In this document: in pieces, positions 7,674 to 15,875 of the stretch
Layout: every line of letters begins with the position of its first letter
Numbering within the stretch: the first letter of the stretch is position 1
NCBI GenBank assembly: GCA_027486525.1
Contig: JAIXOY010000050.1
Location: 1 to 36,939, forward strand
Direction of reading: 5' to 3'
From: Pseudomonadota bacterium
GTDB taxonomy: Bacteria; Bdellovibrionota; Bacteriovoracia; Bacteriovoracales; Bacteriovoracaceae
DNA length: 36,939 nucleotides
Made by a program: the position numbers and the translations under genes
Notes under the pieces: generated by a model
Seen by the model: only the letters and a program-made list of their open reading frames with translations
What the model was told of the DNA's origin: nothing
The model's database searches: none

Positions 7674-8246
7674 ATGAAACTACTGATGATCGTTTTGATG
7701 AGTTTGTTTTTTTCTCAGTCTTTTGCAGCTCAAAAACTAGTCGAGCTCACGGCCGACTCTGACAGCAGTGGCAAGGTCAGTTACAGCAAAACTAAGTACC
7801 AAGGTGAGAGTTCAGAGGATGCAACTTATTTGTCTTTCTCTGTGAACGGAGCCTATCAGTTGGGCGAAAGTTCATTCATGGCAGGCCTGCGGGGCGCCTA
7901 CGGTATTGGCCGCAGTGATGGCTACAGAGCGTCTACTCAAAGTTTACTGGTCGGCGGCTATTACAACTTCGATCCGAAGTTCAACGAGGCTTTCTACGTC
8001 TCATTGCACACCGGCCTAGGTTTGAACATTGTGGGCGGCAATGACACCGAGGACTCTCGGAATGAATTTACGGAGACCGTCGCCACTTTCGGCAAACGCT
8101 TTCCGATCAAGATGTTCGGTTCCGAGAACATCACTTACTCACCGTCTGTTTCCTACAGCATCGTGAACTTCACTGAATCGACTTCATACAGTGAGTATCG
8201 CAACGATCTATCAATTGACTTTCTTAAGTTTGCAGCCGTGTTCTAA
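7674..8246 (+). CDS. Small outer-membrane beta-barrel protein
   Basis: 190 residues. Residues 1-18 are a Sec signal peptide (MKLLMIVLMSLFFSQSFA, then AQK). The mature part alternates polar and aromatic residues as short amphipathic strands (YLSFSVNGAYQL, SLLVGGYYNFD, FYVSLHTGLGLNIVGG). It ends in FLKFAAVF, with the terminal phenylalanine that the BAM machinery recognises in outer membrane proteins. This supports an 8-strand-type barrel, but I recognise no specific family and cannot name a ligand. GGAG sits 5 bases before the ATG, immediately after the T-tract of the ndk terminator, so expression needs read-through or a promoter inside the end of ndk. The stop codon lies inside another terminator hairpin. 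Confidence 0.75.
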   Translation: MKLLMIVLMSLFFSQSFAAQKLVELTADSDSSGKVSYSKTKYQGESSEDATYLSFSVNGAYQLGESSFMAGLRGAYGIGRSDGYRASTQSLLVGGYYNFDPKFNEAFYVSLHTGLGLNIVGGNDTEDSRNEFTETVATFGKRFPIKMFGSENITYSPSVSYSIVNFTESTSYSEYRNDLSIDFLKFAAVF

Positions 8247-8275
8247 GAAAAGCCCCGCACAGCGGGGCTTTTCTT
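8245..8275. terminator. Bidirectional terminator shared by convergent genes
   Basis: This is a perfect 14-base inverted repeat: AAGAAAAGCCCCGC (8245-8258) and its complement (8262-8275) around a 3-base loop. Each arm ends in an A/T-rich tract, so it works in both directions. It contains the last bases of the plus-strand stop (8244-8246) and of the minus-strand stop (8274-8276). Confidence 0.88.
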
Positions 8276-9908
8276 ATGGTTGTTCGAGAAAATCTGATCG
8301 CAGACAGTGCTCTTCAACATCCGCACAATCTTCGGGGGTGCTAGCGTAAGCGTTCTTGGCGCAATCGTTGTAGGACTGGACTTGCGTCATGCATGAACCG
8401 GCCAAGATTCTTTGAACTTGCTTTGGATGAATGAAGGCCGTCGAACCTGGATTCGCATCAAAGCTGAATTTGTTATCAGTGACAACATCTCCGAGCGTCG
8501 TGGCCCCCCATACGAAACTTTCTTTTAATCCGAAGTGGCACCCGCGATTGTTGACCTTCAGCTGTCCACCGACGATTTGCGCCAGTGTTTCGCGGCAACG
8601 AGCGTCGGCCTCCGGACAGGTGCACTCGGTCGAGCTACCATAGATAGTCTTCCAGTCGTTTTGGTTCATGTAGTAGTCAGTCATGGAAAGTTTGAGTCCA
8701 TCCGGTGACAGCGTAGCAGTGAAGGGTTGTTTCGGAGGATTCGGATACGTGGATGGCCATGCTAACGATGCCGTACCCGTCGGTGTCGTGCAGAAAGCAT
8801 TGCGGAATCGAGCTGATGTCCGATCGTCCCAGCGAAGCGCTTTGAGAAAGTTCAAGCGTCCAGGTTGTGCGATGGCCGCCGCACAATCTGCATTGGGACA
8901 TTCACAAGTCACTCGGCGGGGAACCGAGGCATTAAAGGCTTCGAAGTTATCGACCATCACGTTATTTTGCTTCGATGTCGCGCGACAGATGTACCCATCC
9001 GATTCACCGGCATATTCGTCGCAGAGGCCCACGAGGTGAAGAATCTCATGCACGATGGTAGGGCAGCCCACGTCGTGAGCGTAGTTCTTTGAGTGTGAGC
9101 GCACGTCCGGGGCATGGTCTATGGTGATGGTGTTGGCCTTAGGTTGTACGTCAGTGGGGAGTCGCGCAGCTTCCGTGGGAGTGAGAAGATCAAACTGCAT
9201 GGGCTCTCCGGTGGGGCCCTTGATGAGACCACCCACCGCCTGCATGCAGCCACGGGCCTGAGCCATCATCCTCTCACTACTCACCATTTTATCCGACGGA
9301 GCGGTGGTACCAGCGGCCTGTACAAAATTGATGTTGAGGGCCACTCGGATTCCAGCAGAACTTTTGTTGAGACTGTAGTCGACGGTGTTACCGTAGGCAG
9401 ATGCGCCCGAGACACGTTTCCATGTGTTATTGATCAACGGAGCACACTCGTTCACGCTCTGAGCATTGGCGGCTAAAGCCAGAAGCGACTCGATCCCACT
9501 TTCGTGGACTTGACAGGCCAATGCTTTATAGTTGTTACCCCATACGATCGGCTCGTAGGAATTGAGGCGCTCCATGATGCGTTTTATCGCAGGCGTTGGA
9601 GGCGTAACGAGAGCGAGGTTCTGCAGCAGAGTATCCACACACTCTGCGGGATAGTCGGTGGCGATGTTACCCACCGTTTTCTCTATGGCCGTCGTCGCTT
9701 CTGCAAATTCCATGGGACCCGTTGGCCCTTCGAGAGGGGCGAGGAGTTCGGCGCAGTCAGTGGAGTTCGAAGCTCCACGTTTAAGGATTTCATCCATCTG
9801 CTTCTTCATGATTTCACCGCGAACCGCGGCGTCAGTAATCATGGCGACAGCATCAACCGCTAACGCCGTGGTCGGTAACCAGGCCAGCAGCATGAGGGTC
9901 TTAATCAT
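8274..9908 (-). CDS. Secreted metzincin-like zinc metalloprotease, paralog 2
   Basis: 544 residues from ATG 9908, with a Sec signal peptide (MIKTLMLLAWLPTTALA). The motif HEILHLVGLCDEY at about residues 287-299 gives HExxHxxGxxD (His287, Glu288, His291, Asp297). That is the metzincin zinc site with Asp as third ligand, as in snapalysin-like enzymes. About 15 cysteines, including a CECPNADC cluster soon after the active site, suggest a disulfide-rich exported domain. The first 150 residues could be a propeptide; they share the pattern GPTGPMEF and LLQNLAL with the upstream paralog. The longer upstream start at 9965 adds an implausible N-terminus. ATG 9908 overlaps the preceding gene's TGA (ATGA), showing tight coupling. 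The catalytic assignment comes from the motif only; the family is not one I can name. Confidence 0.75.
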   Translation of the reverse strand: MIKTLMLLAWLPTTALAVDAVAMITDAAVRGEIMKKQMDEILKRGASNSTDCAELLAPLEGPTGPMEFAEATTAIEKTVGNIATDYPAECVDTLLQNLALVTPPTPAIKRIMERLNSYEPIVWGNNYKALACQVHESGIESLLALAANAQSVNECAPLINNTWKRVSGASAYGNTVDYSLNKSSAGIRVALNINFVQAAGTTAPSDKMVSSERMMAQARGCMQAVGGLIKGPTGEPMQFDLLTPTEAARLPTDVQPKANTITIDHAPDVRSHSKNYAHDVGCPTIVHEILHLVGLCDEYAGESDGYICRATSKQNNVMVDNFEAFNASVPRRVTCECPNADCAAAIAQPGRLNFLKALRWDDRTSARFRNAFCTTPTGTASLAWPSTYPNPPKQPFTATLSPDGLKLSMTDYYMNQNDWKTIYGSSTECTCPEADARCRETLAQIVGGQLKVNNRGCHFGLKESFVWGATTLGDVVTDNKFSFDANPGSTAFIHPKQVQRILAGSCMTQVQSYNDCAKNAYASTPEDCADVEEHCLRSDFLEQP

Positions 9909-11527
9909 GGCGTACCTTCTTGAAGCCAGCTGGCGCTCTGACAATAGTCTGGTGCATAGGCGCATACGCTGGGATCAGTTTCATAAGCAAATGAAGCGCA
10001 AGTGTTATAGCGAGTAGACTTGGTAGGGCAGGTGCCATCGAGGATTCGATTGAAGTGGGCCGGTTGTAAGAGAGACGCGCCGGGGACAGCGGGTACATCG
10101 AAGGTGACTGTATTCTCTGTCGCAGAGCCGCTTCCAGACGTGGCACCCCATGTAACCTCGGTGCGTTTTGTGTGCGGAGGGCAATCATGTCCCACGCTTT
10201 CATGCGGACCTTGAATCAGACGGGCTGACGCGCGCTGGCACTCGGCAATGTTCCCCGTCGCGCATTTGCAGGTGTAAACAAATCCTTCGACCTGACCATT
10301 ATTGTTCAGGTTGATTTCTCGAAAGATAACCCCACCGTTGGTGTTCTCACCTTTCTCTGCATATGTTTGATCTTTATAGGTTTCATTCTTGAGCCATGCC
10401 TCGACGTAGTCACTATCGAGGTCACGCTTTTTGCAGTAGAGGTTACGAAAACGAATGTTCGTGATCTGCTCAAAACGTGGCTGGCGTATGAATTCACGAT
10501 TCGCGGGGCTTGCTTTTAAGGCACGACACAGGTCTTTGTCTTCACACTCGCAAGTCACGCGACGTGGAACTGAACGTGCGAATGCTGTTTCAGCACTTTC
10601 CATCACAGAATCAAGCGGGCCGCGGGCACGGCATGCGAAGCCGTCGCGGTCGCCGCTGTACTCATCGCACAGACCCATTAGGTGCATCACTTCATGGACG
10701 AGCGTGGGGCACGCAATATTCTCCTGGTAGTTGCCGGCGTTGCTGCCGATCGCACCCGGCGAAATGTTTACCGTCTGCGCCTTCGGGCGATTTCCCTCAG
10801 GAATTCCGCTCGCCGCCATTTCCGCAGGAGAGAGGAGCTCAATTTGCAGGCTCTTGCCTCCCGGGCCCTTCATCGATCCGCCGGCTGCAGCGAGGCAGCC
10901 CTTAGCACGAGCGAGCATTTGCGCCGAAGTCACCGTGCTGCCATTTTGTTTGAAATCGACATTTAAGACTGCGCGATAGTTGTTCGGCTTGTCACGCGCG
11001 AGGAGGTAGTCAATAGTTCTATTCCCGAAGGGTGCCTTGCCATTCACGCGCTTGGCTTTGCCCACGTTGAGTGAACCACATTCAGTGGCAGAGCTCACCG
11101 ACCGCATGAGTTCTTTGAGCTCTGGGAAATCGACGGGGGCAGCAACACAGGCTCGCTGAGCACTGAGGTCGTCCTCGAAGATCGGGCGCGAGATATCAAT
11201 CAGTCTTTGCATCACCGTGCGGGCATTCGCCGATGCGGGGAGGGTGGCCAGGTTTTGCGTGAGCAGGTTCATGCACTCCGAAGACAGGAACCGCTGCAGA
11301 TTAGCGGCTTGGTTTTCGATCGCTGCCACAGCAGTGTGAAACTCGATGGGGCCGGTTTTTCCAGGAAGGGGCTCAAACATGTCGTCGCAGTCATCGCCAT
11401 CATCATTGAGGCGGCCCGCGATCGTCTGCGTTTGCTGATTCATCAGCGCGATGTTCGCGTTGATGTCTTCCTGCGTGAAGGCCCAGGAATTCGAAGCCAG
11501 AAGTAGTGCGGCGAAGAATAATTTCAT
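9905..11527 (-). CDS. Secreted metzincin-like zinc metalloprotease, paralog 1
   Basis: 540 residues with signal peptide MKLFFAALLLASNSWA. The zinc site is HEVMHLMGLCDEY at residues 278-290 (His278, Glu279, His282, Asp288), again HExxHxxGxxD. Shared landmarks with the downstream paralog run the full length: GKTGPIEF and LLTQNLA near the N-terminus, MLARAKGCLAAAGG, IACPTLVHE, the post-active-site RRVTCECEDKDLC, RFRNLYC, and a late VTWGATSGS. The two genes are thus a tandem duplication that has since diverged. Cysteine number and spacing are largely kept, which fits a disulfide-stabilised exported enzyme. It lies 3 bases after the 196-residue exported protein gene and overlaps the next gene by 4 bases. 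Activity and substrate are inference; degradation of prey or environmental protein would fit. Confidence 0.77.
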   Translation of the reverse strand: MKLFFAALLLASNSWAFTQEDINANIALMNQQTQTIAGRLNDDGDDCDDMFEPLPGKTGPIEFHTAVAAIENQAANLQRFLSSECMNLLTQNLATLPASANARTVMQRLIDISRPIFEDDLSAQRACVAAPVDFPELKELMRSVSSATECGSLNVGKAKRVNGKAPFGNRTIDYLLARDKPNNYRAVLNVDFKQNGSTVTSAQMLARAKGCLAAAGGSMKGPGGKSLQIELLSPAEMAASGIPEGNRPKAQTVNISPGAIGSNAGNYQENIACPTLVHEVMHLMGLCDEYSGDRDGFACRARGPLDSVMESAETAFARSVPRRVTCECEDKDLCRALKASPANREFIRQPRFEQITNIRFRNLYCKKRDLDSDYVEAWLKNETYKDQTYAEKGENTNGGVIFREINLNNNGQVEGFVYTCKCATGNIAECQRASARLIQGPHESVGHDCPPHTKRTEVTWGATSGSGSATENTVTFDVPAVPGASLLQPAHFNRILDGTCPTKSTRYNTCASFAYETDPSVCAYAPDYCQSASWLQEGTP

Positions 11528-11530
11528 GGT

Positions 11531-12121
11531 CTACTCCAGGTAGAGTGCGCCCCACTCACGGGCGAGACAGCGAGTTGGAAAGCGCGAACTCTCGCAGAAG
11601 AAGCGCGCATTGAAGGCCTCGCGCTTCACTTCTTTTCCATCGGCGTAGAACACGTAGTTCTTGCGGTCTTTGTCGAGCTCCACTCCTTGCATGAGTTTCA
11701 AGGGAGCTTCCTGTAACTTCTCAGCGATCTTCTCGAGACGGCCGTAGAGGCTCGAGCCTTCCTGAACCTTAAATCCATTAACGCGGAAGAAGGGCGCATG
11801 GGGCTTGTCGTTGTTGTTGAGTTCGTTGAAGCCTCGCCCGAGCGCATTGAGACGTTGATCGGCGGCTTTTATTTCGCTTTCGATCTGGCCAAGTTCCGCG
11901 GTGACCACTTTGAGGGGGCCCGGGTTTTGGACGGCGAATTCACCGAGGCGTGTGTCTTCTTTCTTATCAAACCAGTTACTCGTTTTTTTGATGATGAGCT
12001 GGCCGTCTTCGTCATGCACTTCCATCTTGTCGGTGCCCAAGGAAGTCGAGCGTTCCATGGCGAACTTAAGTGCGGCCTGGCCGGTAAGAGGAATGAGGAG
12101 TAAAACGAGAAGGAACTTCAT
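11531..12121 (-). CDS. Exported 196-residue protein, first gene of the protease operon
   Basis: Signal peptide MKFLLVLLLIPLTGQA, then 180 residues I cannot assign to a family. Residues about 75-100 are predicted helical (ELGQIESEIKAADQRLNALG), with another helix at about 130-145 (LEKIAEKLQEAPLKLMQ). Two cysteines near the C-terminus (FFCESSRFPTRC) could form a disulfide. AGGGAGAG lies about 6 bases before the ATG. It is the promoter-proximal gene, followed after only 3 bases by two metalloproteases. That position would fit a protease-specific chaperone, inhibitor or secretion partner, but the sequence itself shows none of these. Confidence 0.7.
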   Translation of the reverse strand: MKFLLVLLLIPLTGQAALKFAMERSTSLGTDKMEVHDEDGQLIIKKTSNWFDKKEDTRLGEFAVQNPGPLKVVTAELGQIESEIKAADQRLNALGRGFNELNNNDKPHAPFFRVNGFKVQEGSSLYGRLEKIAEKLQEAPLKLMQGVELDKDRKNYVFYADGKEVKREAFNARFFCESSRFPTRCLAREWGALYLE

Positions 12122-12158
12122 GTGGGCTCTCCCTTAAAGACGCGAGGGCCCCCGACCG

Positions 12159-12170
12159 TACTGGCCAGTA
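12159..12170 (-). promoter_or_regulatory. 12-bp palindrome in the leader of the protease operon
   Basis: TACTGGCCAGTA is a perfect palindrome about 40 bases upstream of the operon's first start codon. It is in the right place for an operator, downstream of an A/T-rich stretch (12180-12200) that may hold the -10. No convincing -35 was found. The rest of the 233-base gap to carD shows nothing else clear. Confidence 0.3.
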
Positions 12171-12354
12171 AGCTCCCCTTAACAACTTAAATAGTTTACC
12201 GAGGGTGTGGGAGCGGCATAAGCCAGGGCAAGAACGTCCGGACTAAACAAGTCGGAGATGTCCAAGAGGGGGCCGTAATTATTACAGCCTAACTGGCTAA
12301 AATTGGGGGAGCGCGTTATAAAGAAGGGCAGCGTAATGTGTCAGAGGAAAAAAG

Positions 12355-12828
12355 ATGTTTAACCTAGGTGAGCATGTAGTTTGTCCCGGCCATGGTGTCG
12401 GACAAATTCTAAGTGTCGAAACCAAGAATATGGGAGAGGCCGTAAAGTCTTTCTACATCATCAAGGTCGTCACGAATGGCATGAAAGTCATGATCCCTAC
12501 GGACAGCAAAGAAGGCGTCCGTCAGCTCGTAAATATCAACGAGATCGACAACGTTTTCAACTTGTTGGGCGACCATAATGTGAAGGTCGATAACTCGACC
12601 TGGAACCGTCGTCACCGTGAATACAGCCTCAAAGTGAAGACCGGATCTTTGATCGAAATCGCCGATGTCCTGCGCCAACTATTGCTCTTAAAAATGAGCA
12701 AAAAGCTTTCTTTCGGAGAGCGCAAAATGTTGGATCAGTGCAAAGAGCTCTTGGTGAAAGAGATCGCTCTTTCTTCAGGGACCCCGGAGCCGGAAATCTC
12801 TAACAAAATTGACTCTTTATACAACTAA
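12355..12828 (+). CDS. carD: CarD/CdnL-type RNA polymerase-binding regulator
   Basis: 157 residues. The N-terminal CarD_TRCF RNA-polymerase-interaction domain is clear: FNLGEHVVCPGHGVGQI, then a beta-rich segment to about residue 60 (KVMIPTDSKEGVRQL). The C-terminal helical DNA-contacting part has the family's WNRRHREY motif near residues 82-89. CarD/CdnL proteins bind the RNA polymerase beta subunit and stabilise open complexes at many promoters, including rRNA promoters. This length and layout match the stand-alone CdnL type; larger CarD forms carry extra domains. AGAGGAAAAAAG precedes the ATG as a plausible ribosome binding site. gltX follows 39 bases later, so the three genes carD-gltX-cysS may share transcripts. 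Confidence 0.92.
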   Translation: MFNLGEHVVCPGHGVGQILSVETKNMGEAVKSFYIIKVVTNGMKVMIPTDSKEGVRQLVNINEIDNVFNLLGDHNVKVDNSTWNRRHREYSLKVKTGSLIEIADVLRQLLLLKMSKKLSFGERKMLDQCKELLVKEIALSSGTPEPEISNKIDSLYN

Positions 12829-12867
12829 GCGCTTAGGGTAGGCTGTCCTCTTAATGAGGAGCCTCCC

Positions 12868-14310
12868 ATGAGCGTTCGAGTTCGTTTTGCCCCCTCCCCC
12901 ACAGGCTATTTACATATCGGCGGTGCTCGCACCGCTCTCTACAACTGGCTGTACGCCCGCGCCGTCGGCGGAACGTTCGTCCTTCGTATTGAGGACACCG
13001 ATCTTGAGCGCTCGAAGCGCGAGTACGAAGAACTCCAGAAAGAAGACCTGAAGTGGCTCGGCATCATCCACGATGAAGGGCCAGATAAGCCGAACCCTAA
13101 ATACGGCCCTTACCGTCAGTCTGAGCGCCTTGATATCTACATGAAACACGCTCTCGAGTTGATCGAGAAGGACCTCGCTTACTACGACTTCACCACCGGC
13201 GAAGAGCTTGAGGCGATCAAAGCAGAAAACGAAGCGGAAGGTGTTCACACGCACTATCAAGGGAAGTGGAAAAATCCCGGCATGAAGCAAGAGGCCCTCG
13301 CGAAAATCGCCGCCGGCGAGAAGCCCGCGATCCGTTTCCGCGCACCCATGAAGGCCTACACTCTTTATGATAAAGTGAAGGGCGAAGTGGTTTATCCTGC
13401 CGACATGGTGGGGGACTTTGTCATCATCCGCTCGAGCGGATTGCCCGTGTATAACTACTGCTGCGTGGTCGACGACATGCTGATGGAAATCACCCACGTC
13501 ATTCGTGGCGAAGACCATCTCAACAATACCGTTCGTCAGTTGATGCTCTACGAAGCTTTTAAGGCGAAGCCTCCGGTCTTCGCACATGTTTCACTGTTGA
13601 TCGGCCAAGACCGTCAGAAGCTCTCAAAGCGCCATGGCGCAACGTCGGTGCATCTCTATAAAGACGAGCACTACATGCCTGAGGCCATGTGCAATTACCT
13701 CACGCTCTTGGGCTGGTCGCATCCAGAAGAGAAGGACATCTTCAGCAAAGAAGAAATCGTGCCGATGTTTGGGCTTGATCGTTTCTCGAGCCACTCAGCG
13801 ATTTATGATTTGGTGAAGTTTAAGTATGTGAACGGTCAGCATCTGCGCAAGCTCTCGAACGGAGAACTCGTTGCACAGCTCGCGACGATCATTCCTGCTG
13901 GCCATGCGTTCCATGCGCAAACGGCGGCTTGGAAAGAGCAGTGCGTGGAGCTCCTAAAACAGAAAGTTGATTTCATCACGGAAATGCAGCCGATGATGGA
14001 CGACATGATCTTTGACGAGAATGTCGCTATGACCGATGAGCTCAAAGAGATCCTCGCGTGGGAGACCACGCCGAAAATCGTGAGCTATATTGCTGGGGAA
14101 GTCGCCAAAATCGAAGGCTTCGCCTCTGAGGCCCAGTTGAACGTGTGGTCTGAACATGCCAAGAAAGAACTCGGCATTAAAGGCAAACCGCTGTTCATGG
14201 GTCTGCGTGCGGCCCTGACTGGCAAAGGCCACGGCCCTGATTTGAAATTCTTGATCCCCCTCACACCCGTGAGTGTCTTGAAAAAGCGTGCAGCGAAGCT
14301 CGGAGCTTAA
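12868..14310 (+). CDS. gltX: Glutamyl-tRNA synthetase
   Basis: 480 residues, the normal class I GluRS size. It charges tRNA-Glu, or tRNA-Glu plus tRNA-Gln in bacteria that use the transamidation route. The signature motifs are PSPTGYLHIGGARTALYNW (HIGH-type motif His16-Gly19) and KLSKRHG (residues 251-257, the KMSKS-type motif). LRIEDTDLERS matches the active-site loop. The zinc-binding cysteines seen in some GluRS (E. coli type) are absent: the region after YYDFTTGEELE has none. GAGGAG lies about 6 bases before the ATG. cysS starts 2 bases after the stop. The protein appears intact. Confidence 0.95.
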   Translation: MSVRVRFAPSPTGYLHIGGARTALYNWLYARAVGGTFVLRIEDTDLERSKREYEELQKEDLKWLGIIHDEGPDKPNPKYGPYRQSERLDIYMKHALELIEKDLAYYDFTTGEELEAIKAENEAEGVHTHYQGKWKNPGMKQEALAKIAAGEKPAIRFRAPMKAYTLYDKVKGEVVYPADMVGDFVIIRSSGLPVYNYCCVVDDMLMEITHVIRGEDHLNNTVRQLMLYEAFKAKPPVFAHVSLLIGQDRQKLSKRHGATSVHLYKDEHYMPEAMCNYLTLLGWSHPEEKDIFSKEEIVPMFGLDRFSSHSAIYDLVKFKYVNGQHLRKLSNGELVAQLATIIPAGHAFHAQTAAWKEQCVELLKQKVDFITEMQPMMDDMIFDENVAMTDELKEILAWETTPKIVSYIAGEVAKIEGFASEAQLNVWSEHAKKELGIKGKPLFMGLRAALTGKGHGPDLKFLIPLTPVSVLKKRAAKLGA

Positions 14311-14312
14311 CT

Positions 14313-15746
14313 ATGGAATTGAAGATTCATAACAATCTGTCTCGGAAGAAAGAGACCTTTGCGCCCATCGAAGCGGGTAAAGTGCGTTTCTATTCTTGTG
14401 GACCGACCACCTATGACTTCATTCATGTGGGCAACGGCCGTGCTCTCGTGGTGGGGGATCTCTTCCATCGCGTGATGAAGTTCTTGGGCTACCAAGTGAC
14501 CTTCGTGCGCAACTTCACGGACGTGGACGACAAGATCATCGAGCGCGCGAATGAAAATAAAGAAGACCCGATCAAGTTGGCGGCTCGTTTCGTGGATGAG
14601 TGCTTGAAGGACATGGACAGCTTGGGCATGTTGCCGGCGACCCATACGCCGAAAGTCTCGGATACGATGCCCGAGATCATTCGCATGATCGAAGAGATCA
14701 TCACGAATGGTGCGGGCTATGTGATCGATGGGGAAGTCTTCTTCAACGTGGAGAAGGCGATTGATTACGGCAAACTCTCTAAGAAAGATCTCGATGGTCT
14801 CCAGGCCGGGCAGCGCGCGGAAGTGGATAAGCGAAAGAAACACTCTTCTGACTTTGTGCTTTGGAAACCGGCCAAGGCCGGTGAACCTTTTTGGGAGTCG
14901 CCTTGGGGCAAAGGCCGTCCAGGCTGGCACATCGAATGTTCGGCCATGGCAAAGAAGTTCCTCGGCGAAACGTTAGATATCCACCACGGCGGCGTGGATC
15001 TGATGTTTCCGCACCATGAGAATGAAATCGCGCAATCAGAAGCCGCGAATAAAAAAACCTTCTGCAATTGCTGGGCCCACCACGAATTCCTTAACTTCGG
15101 CTCTGAGAAGATGTCGAAGTCTCTGGGCAACGTGGTGACCACCCGTGCGTTCATTGAAAAGTTCGGCGGCCAGGTGCTGCGCCAGTTGCTCTTGTCGGTG
15201 CACTACCGTGCGCGTATTGATTGGACTGATGAAGTTATTGAGCGCGCCACGCAAGACGTGAAACGCATTCACGAGTTTGCCGTCGAACTCCAGGGCCTGG
15301 CGGGGACAGCTGTGGCCACGGATGCAGCAGCTATGAGCGAAGTGAAAGCGTTCATGCAAAGCTTCACCGAGGAACTCGCGAACGACTTCAACAGCGCGGG
15401 TGCTCTCGGACAGTTCTTCAGTTTTATTCGTTTTGTTCGTCGTGATGTCATCGGCAAGGCAGCTTCAGTCGAACTCGTCGCGGCCGTAAAAGAAGCTGTG
15501 GAGAAATCCAAGCTTGCGCTTGGGCATATCGCTCACGATCCCGCAGCGATTCTAGCTGCGCTTGAGACGAACAAGGGCTCCGGGGATGTGGATGAGACCT
15601 GGATTCAAAGCATGATCGAGCAGCGCAAGACGGCCAAAGCCACGAAGGACTGGAAGCGGGCGGATGAGATCCGTGATGAGCTGAAAGCGAAGAACATCGT
15701 GCTGTTAGACAACAAAGACGGTTCCATCACTTGGAAGATGCAATAA
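14313..15746 (+). CDS. cysS: Cysteinyl-tRNA synthetase
   Basis: 477 residues, normal CysRS length. It attaches cysteine to tRNA-Cys. Cys29 in YSCGPTTYDF, Cys209 in HIECSAMA and the His/Glu of FPHHENEIAQSE provide the zinc site that recognises the cysteine thiol. The HIGH-type motif reads HVGN (residues 38-41), a variant like the HIGN seen in other bacteria. The KMSKS motif is exact at residues 266-270 (EKMSKSLGN). NFTDVDDKIIERA is another hallmark. The C-terminus (RADEIRDELKAKNIVLLD) is the usual ending. It follows gltX after 2 bases, so the two synthetases are co-translated. Confidence 0.96.
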   Translation: MELKIHNNLSRKKETFAPIEAGKVRFYSCGPTTYDFIHVGNGRALVVGDLFHRVMKFLGYQVTFVRNFTDVDDKIIERANENKEDPIKLAARFVDECLKDMDSLGMLPATHTPKVSDTMPEIIRMIEEIITNGAGYVIDGEVFFNVEKAIDYGKLSKKDLDGLQAGQRAEVDKRKKHSSDFVLWKPAKAGEPFWESPWGKGRPGWHIECSAMAKKFLGETLDIHHGGVDLMFPHHENEIAQSEAANKKTFCNCWAHHEFLNFGSEKMSKSLGNVVTTRAFIEKFGGQVLRQLLLSVHYRARIDWTDEVIERATQDVKRIHEFAVELQGLAGTAVATDAAAMSEVKAFMQSFTEELANDFNSAGALGQFFSFIRFVRRDVIGKAASVELVAAVKEAVEKSKLALGHIAHDPAAILAALETNKGSGDVDETWIQSMIEQRKTAKATKDWKRADEIRDELKAKNIVLLDNKDGSITWKMQ

Positions 15747-15769
15747 CTGGGGTCAGTCTGGCCCCAGTT
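15745..15769 (+). terminator. Possible terminator hairpin after cysS
   Basis: AACTGGGG (15745-15752) and CCCCAGTT (15762-15769) form an 8-base stem around a 9-base loop directly on the cysS stop codon. No T-tract follows, so if it terminates transcription it is not a standard intrinsic terminator. Confidence 0.4.
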
Positions 15770-15793
15770 CCGCTTGTAAGTTTTACATCCTCT

Positions 15794-15831
15794 CACAACG
15801 CCTTGGACTCCCGTAAAAGCGTTGTGATAAT
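15794..15831 (+). promoter_or_regulatory. Promoter with inverted repeat upstream of the secreted-protein gene
   Basis: TTGGAC (15803-15808), a 17-base spacer and GATAAT (15826-15831) form a promoter with a TG two bases before the -10. Perfect 8-base arms CACAACGC (15794-15801) and GCGTTGTG (15819-15826) bracket it: the left arm ends just before the -35, and the right arm overlaps the first base of the -10. A protein bound across both arms would control this gene. Confidence 0.5.
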
Positions 15832-15875
15832 GACCACATACATTTTGCACCACCAACCTTTCCAAGGGGAGTTCC

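Noticed and set aside
12230-12275. Hairpin-like GACT...AGTC pairs, considered as a small RNA upstream of carD
   Set aside because: Stems are only 4-5 bases with bulges, and no terminator follows.
12910-13587. Open frame of 225 codons on the minus strand
   Set aside because: Antisense to gltX, whose motifs fix the real coding strand.
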